Shown: positions 49,201 through 56,000 of the stretch, piece after piece
Position numbering within the stretch: the stretch's first letter is position 1
Layout of the letters: every line of letters begins with the position of its first letter
Source: Cepaea nemoralis
Lineage: Eukaryota > Mollusca > Gastropoda > Stylommatophora > Helicidae
NCBI GenBank assembly: GCA_014155875.1
Contig: JACEFZ010027747.1
Coordinates: 210,742-274,741, forward strand
DNA: 64,000 nt
Direction: 5' to 3'
Position numbers and translations under genes: made by a program
The notes under the pieces: model-generated
Database searches by the model: none
Seen by the model: the letters and a program-made list of their open reading frames with translations, nothing else
Told to the model about the DNA's origin: nothing

Positions 49201-51059
49201 TTAGAGCAAGAATCGCCATGGTGAAGGTAGCCTTTTGCAAGATGGAAAACATACTGACCAATAAAAAGATGTCATTTGCAACGAGAAAAAGAGTGTTGAG
49301 ATGCTACATAGAAGCCTGTGCTTTTATATGGATGTGAAGCATGGACAATGATCAATCTGGCTGAAAAACACCTGATGGCTGTGGAAACGTGGTTTCAGAG
49401 GAAAATGTAAAGAGTACCATGGACAGACAGAAAAACGAATTACCAAGTCCTACAAGAAACAAATGATGATCGTCAACTGAATAGAGAAATACTATATATA
49501 GTTTATGTATAAAATACCTAAATATATGTTATACCTAGTTTGTTTACATAATAATTAAGTATACTTTATACCTATCTGGTTTGTGTATATAGCTAACTGT
49601 ATTTTATAGCTTATCTGGTTATAACTAACAATACTTTAAACTTTATCCAATTTGTGCATATGTTAACTATCTATATTTTATACTTTATTTGTACTTGAAA
49701 AAAAAAAAAACAACAACAATAGCCACATACATAACAACACATCCAACACAAACTTAAAATCGGCATTTATTTTTATTCGCATATCATTTACAGGACATCG
49801 CTGTCAACAACAGCATCTTTCAGCTGATTGTTGACTTCTTGGCAAGATTACGCTCAGTAGTTTGCCATTGCTTTCTGAGCGACCGGCTCACATACCCCGC
49901 AAGTTACCAATGCGGCGAGAACCGCTACCGATTCTCGCGCAGGTTGCGTTACTCACAAGAATATACAGAATTACGGAGAAAGACGCTAACTCCTAGGCCA
50001 GGGAGACCGGCAATCTACAATTAACAAACTGAATAACAACGACACTAACGATAGACTGCACGATTTTTTGCCTGTGAAATGTTCACAAACTGTGCAGAAT
50101 GTGTATCCATAATCAACCGCCGCAAGGAACGTTCAAAAGAAGTTGGATGCACTTTGACCACAGCTACGACCCGCTTAAACAGTATTAAAAGCATTTGGCA
50201 TGGCACCACCAATCATATGAAAGGCAAATGTTTAAGAACATGCACCCGCCTGTTATGGTGGCTTTCAATCATTTTCTTGTAGTCTTTCCATCATTTTCTT
50301 GTTGTCTTTCCATTATTTTCTTGTTATTTCTCTTTTTATATATCCAGATATTTTTGCTGCATGCTGTTATCGGTAGTTGATCAACACAAATGTAATGTTC
50401 AGAAATAGACAACGTAAGCCATGGTGAGAATTGTTATGCTGTCAAGTGACAGAAGTGTAAAACAAATCAATAAAAATAAAACTGTCTAGGTGTGATTCCC
50501 CAGTGCCATAGGTTATGCATGCCAAAAATATAAAGGGGGATGTTGTTTAATGTTTATACGTTTCGTTCCCACAACATAATTTTCTTAACTAGCCATTTTT
50601 TTTTTAAAAACTGATTAAGTGTCATTGGATGATTAATCGTCTTAAACGACTTCCCGTACTGCCATGGGTATATATACAGTAGTCTTCCTTAAGCAACTCC
50701 CTTTAATTTGATATACAATTCAACATGTTTGCTGCCATATTGACAACTTTGAAGTCATAACTGTGACACATAACTTTGCTTCCCATTTTCCGCCATCCAT
50801 TTTTGTTTGGTCCAAACCTACCTTTGTGTTTGTCATTGAATATGTTTGTACGTTTGATGCCGTTTTTGCAGGTCATGTCTCCGAAGAGATCATCTTGGTC
50901 GTGGCTTTTATTGCAACGGTCATGGCAGCCGTTCAGATGCGCCAGATGCGCTTTTCTGGCCACCGGAAGGTTGGCATAGAGGAAATTCTCTCTTTGGTTT
51001 CTATTTCTGGTAAGAAACATGATATTATGAGTATAATTTTTTTTTGTTTTTTGTTTTTG

Positions 51060-51155
<96 letters not shown>

Positions 51156-51267
51156 GGAAAGAAAGAGAAAAAACGCACTATTGGATGAAAAACCTTTATT
51201 TTCAAAGGGTTAAGAATTGGGCAAGCAGACCCATCTAACACTCTGCCGTTAATGTCACTCTTCCTTC

Positions 51268-51348
<81 letters not shown>

Positions 51349-51460
51349 GGAAAGAAAGAGAAAACACCCACTATTGGATGAAAAACCTTTATTTTCAAAG
51401 GGTTAAGAATTGGGCAAGCAGACCCATCTAACACTCTGCCGTTAATGTCACTCTTCTTTC

Positions 51461-51532
<72 letters not shown>

Positions 51533-52851
51533 CTGTAGATGAAGTCACTTTGAATCATATTATGTTGATTCGGGAAATAATTCTATAAATAGACTTCTTT
51601 GCCCCTGTTGAACCCTTTTCATCTTTCTTCACCGTCTGATTTCTTTCTCCCATACATAAAAACAGATTACCAGTCACCATAACTGTATATTTATTCTGTA
51701 TTCCTCTTAAACTTCCTGTTTAAGACATGATGTTGAGGTCATCTAATACTTTTATTTATTCTGTATTTCCCACAAACTATTAAGTAATACCAACATTTAC
51801 TCTTGAGAAATATATTTCACACATTACAAATCTGCATATCATATATTTCAAAACCGTTACCAATTACTATCATTGTTTTAACTGATTCAATGCCATGGGA
51901 TGATAAATTCTGTTAAGAAACTTCCTATATCTGCCTAGGGCTTATATACAGTAGTTTTCCTTATTCAACTTCCTTTCATTTGACATCCAATTGTGCTTCT
52001 CCGCCCAAACCGTTGGCACAATGTGGGGTGACGGGTTTGTAAAGCGCCGCCCAAAGTTCCACGCTAACAGAAAGCAGGTAGTACCGTCTATTGTCTTATG
52101 GTAGTTCGGTCATATCTAAGAGTCGACACATCATTCTACATTAATCAAGCATGTAATTATGCATTTATTGGGAGGTCCACGATAGAATTGCTACGCTTCA
52201 TTTCTCTATGAGGTGTATCACTGGCTTTGTGTTTTGGTATGTCAGTTGAGTGAGAGAGGTTGGTTGGTGAATCCTCTGACAGACTGAGCTTTGAACCTAT
52301 CCAGTTCATTGAGGTTCAGCTTCCTTGAGCGTGACTTTTCTCTCCAGTTCATTGAGGTTCATCTTCCTTGAGCCTGACATTTCTCTCTAGTTCATTGAAG
52401 TTTAGTTTCCTTGAGCCTGAAATTTCTCTCAAGTTCATTGAGGTTCGGCTTCCTTGAACCATCAAAAGGGCTTGTCTCTGTCAGAGTGAGGTTGTATCAA
52501 AATTGTTGGTTGTGGGTATGTTTCTCACTTTAACAGTTAGCCTACATAGTGGCCTTTCATCTGGTTTTGTCAATGTTCAACTGTCCAGTTGTCCTTAATG
52601 TTCACAATGCACACATGTGTCCTTCAGATTTTTTTAACCCTTATCTGAGAGGGCAATGTGTTTGATCCACTACTTGATAATAAGAGGGCAGTATGACATT
52701 TTTTCGATGACATTGCAAAACATGAATTGGAGAACATACCTGGATGGCTTGGCCCCGTGGTATAATCGAGACAAGAACATAGAGCTGACCCACAACTCTT
52801 GTGATCGTGTGAGATGGCGAAACATGACCGCCCACGCTTATCGGGATGCAC

Positions 52852-52944
<93 letters not shown>

Positions 52945-53017
52945 ATGATGATGATGATGATGATGGATGATGATGGATGATTGATGATGATTGATGATGA
53001 TGATGATTGATGATGAT

Positions 53018-53087
<70 letters not shown>

Positions 53088-56000
53088 ATCCTTTGTCCAA
53101 GCTAACATGCTGGATTGATTCAAGAATAAATACAATCATCATTTTTTTGGGTTTAAGCTACAATGTTAGGTTGGTTCTAAAAGAAATACAATTCTTTGTG
53201 TGTCTAAGCGATGATGTTGGCTTGATTCTAGAAATAACAATTGTTTGTCTGTCTAAGCTACGATGCTAGGTATGTCCAGAAGAAATACAATCCGTTGTTT
53301 GTCTAATCTATGATGTTGAATTGTGTCTAAAAGAAATACAATCCTTTGTTTGTGTAACCTATAATACTGGGTTGATTATAGAAATGCAATCGTCTGTTTG
53401 TCTGAGGTTTGATATTGAGTTGATCCTTAAAGAAATACAGTTCTTCGTTTTGTCTAAACTATGGTGCTAGCTTGTTTCTATAAGACATAAAATCCTTTGT
53501 ATAATTTACAATATTGGGCTGATGCTAAAAGAAATACAATCCTATGTTTTGTCTAAGCTGTGATGCTGGTTTGTTTCTAAATGAAATACAATCCTTTGTT
53601 TGTCTAAGCTATAATACTAGGTTGTTTATAGAAATGCATTCCTCTGTTTGTCTAGTCTACCATACTGGGTTGATGCTAAAGACTTACAATCCTTTGTTTT
53701 GTCTAAGCTATGATGATGGTTTGTTTCTAAACGAAATACAATGCTTTGTCTAATCTACAATTCCAATTTTCAAAACGAAAATTCCAAATTCGGCCTCGTT
53801 CAACCTGCCTCTTTGGTTTGATTGTATAAATACAATGTCTGAGGTACGAATTGAGTTGATCATGACAGAAATATAATCCTGTGTTTTGTCCAAGCTTTGG
53901 TGCTGGTATTTTTCTAAAAGAAATACAATCCAGCATTCTAATGTTGTCATTTTATAATTAATGACACATTGAATATTTTCTGTTCTTCCTGTCTGACCAG
54001 GCCTGGGCCTGTACGGCATCTGGAGCATTATTGCCGCTGTCTTCCATCTGGACACTCTACATGGTCGCCTGACCCTGATCACAAACCTGCTGATGCTGGT
54101 ACAAGCCGGCTCTCAAGCCACGTTCACACTAGCCACGCTAAGAGCCTCAGCTAGGAACCATGAACAGGTATGTGTTTTTTTTTTCTACCATAAGTTTACC
54201 TGCTAACGGTAATATAGGTAAAGGTCACCGAAAGAGTTCTTGCGAAAATACGTTTTAATCAAAATTAATCACATGTTCATACCTTTGATTAAGCAGTTGC
54301 TTTTCAGTTGACGTCTTTGATTAATCAGTATTATTCACGGTGTATGTCTTTATTTAATCAAAATTAATCACATGTTTGTCTTTCATTAAGAAGTATCATT
54401 TGCACGTTTATGTCTTTGATTAATCAGTATTATTCACATGTTTATGTCTTTTATTAATCAATATTATTCACATATTTATATCTTTGATTAATCAGTATTA
54501 TTCACTGGTTTCTCCATTCACGTTTTTCAGCTACGAGGAAAGCCCGGGAGACAGTGTGTCACATTTCTGATCATCTGTCAATTTTGCTCTCTGGGTCGTT
54601 AACACATTTGAAACTCAGCGGATAGAATATAATCAAACACAGGTAAAGAAAGGCATAATGAATGCCTGCTGTATCATTTGTTATTGGTTGATCTATTGTT
54701 CTTATTGGTTGATCTATCACAGTGGTTCTGAACCGGTGGGGAATTTCCCCCCCCCCCCCCGGGATTTTCGGGTTTCCAGGGGGGAATTAAGATTATTTCA
54801 AGATCGTAGTAATACAAGAACCAGTTACTTGGTATTGTTTTTTCCCTCTGAATTTTACGGTTCTGTACTTCTCGCCCTAATGAAATTCGTTTTATAACGT
54901 AAGTAGACCCGCAAATCACGTTTTATGTAGATGTCTAGACTTGTTCTAGTATGTGTTATTAAATTTAGCTTCCATTTTTATGGATACCTGTGTAAAAAGG
55001 TGAGGGGGGATTTATAGGGAGGAAATTCGAAAAGGGGGGGGGGGGGGGTGACGTTCTGAACATATGGTAAAGGGGGGGCATGGGCCAATAAAGGTTGACA
55101 ACCACTGACCTATCATGTGTTATTGATTATTCTATCATTTATTGGTTGATCTATCATGCGTTATCGGCTGGAAGTGGAGGGGAGAAGCATGCAAGAGGAA
55201 GGAACTATTCTAAGAAGGTAGACAGCTCAAGAGCTTGATTAAAAGAAGTCTGTGTGAATGCAGCATGAAAACACTGGGCAGATGGTGTTGGGTACTCATT
55301 GCAGTCTGCTTTGAGTGTGGATATAGCACCTGATGATGAACGATGACGACGAGGATTATTCTTTTTCTAATAATAATTTTCTTGGTCCTGACATTCTTGA
55401 AAATATGTTTTTTTTCAAATGTCGTTTGCGGGTCAATTTCTATGATTTTCAATTTGTTTGCAGGACAATTTCTATGATTTTAAAATTGTATTTGCAGGTC
55501 AATTTCTATGGAACCACAGCATGGGCAATATTTAGTCATATTTCAGTTCCATTAGGCATTTACTTCCGGTAAGTAGGCCTTCATTGTATTGTTGGATATA
55601 TGTAGATATACTATTGCCTTCATGTTTGTAATTATATTGTTGGTTAGTTGTCTGTAGTTGTTTTGTTGTGTGTGTGTGTGCTCGTGTGTGCTTGCGTGCG
55701 TGCGCGCGCGCGCGGGTGTGTGTGGGGGGGGGGGGGGGGGTGGATGAGTGGGCTGGGGATGGGGGGGGGGGGGTCAGTGTCTGGGATGTCAGGTAATTAG
55801 TAATAAAACAAAAACACATAATCACTTGAGACATCATAAATGTGATACACTGCTGAAAATTCTTTGGACAGCTAAATGAATAATTGAAATGTTTTGAAAT
55901 GGGCTAAGACACGAAGAAAACTTACCATAAACAGCAAAATAGGTAGTCGTCATGTGTTTGTTTTTTTTTTTTTTTTTTTTTTGGGGGGGGGGGGGGGGGT

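Noticed and set aside
52624..53142. Poly-His and poly-Ile proteins
   Set aside because: Translations of the (GAT)n array behind a LINE tail.
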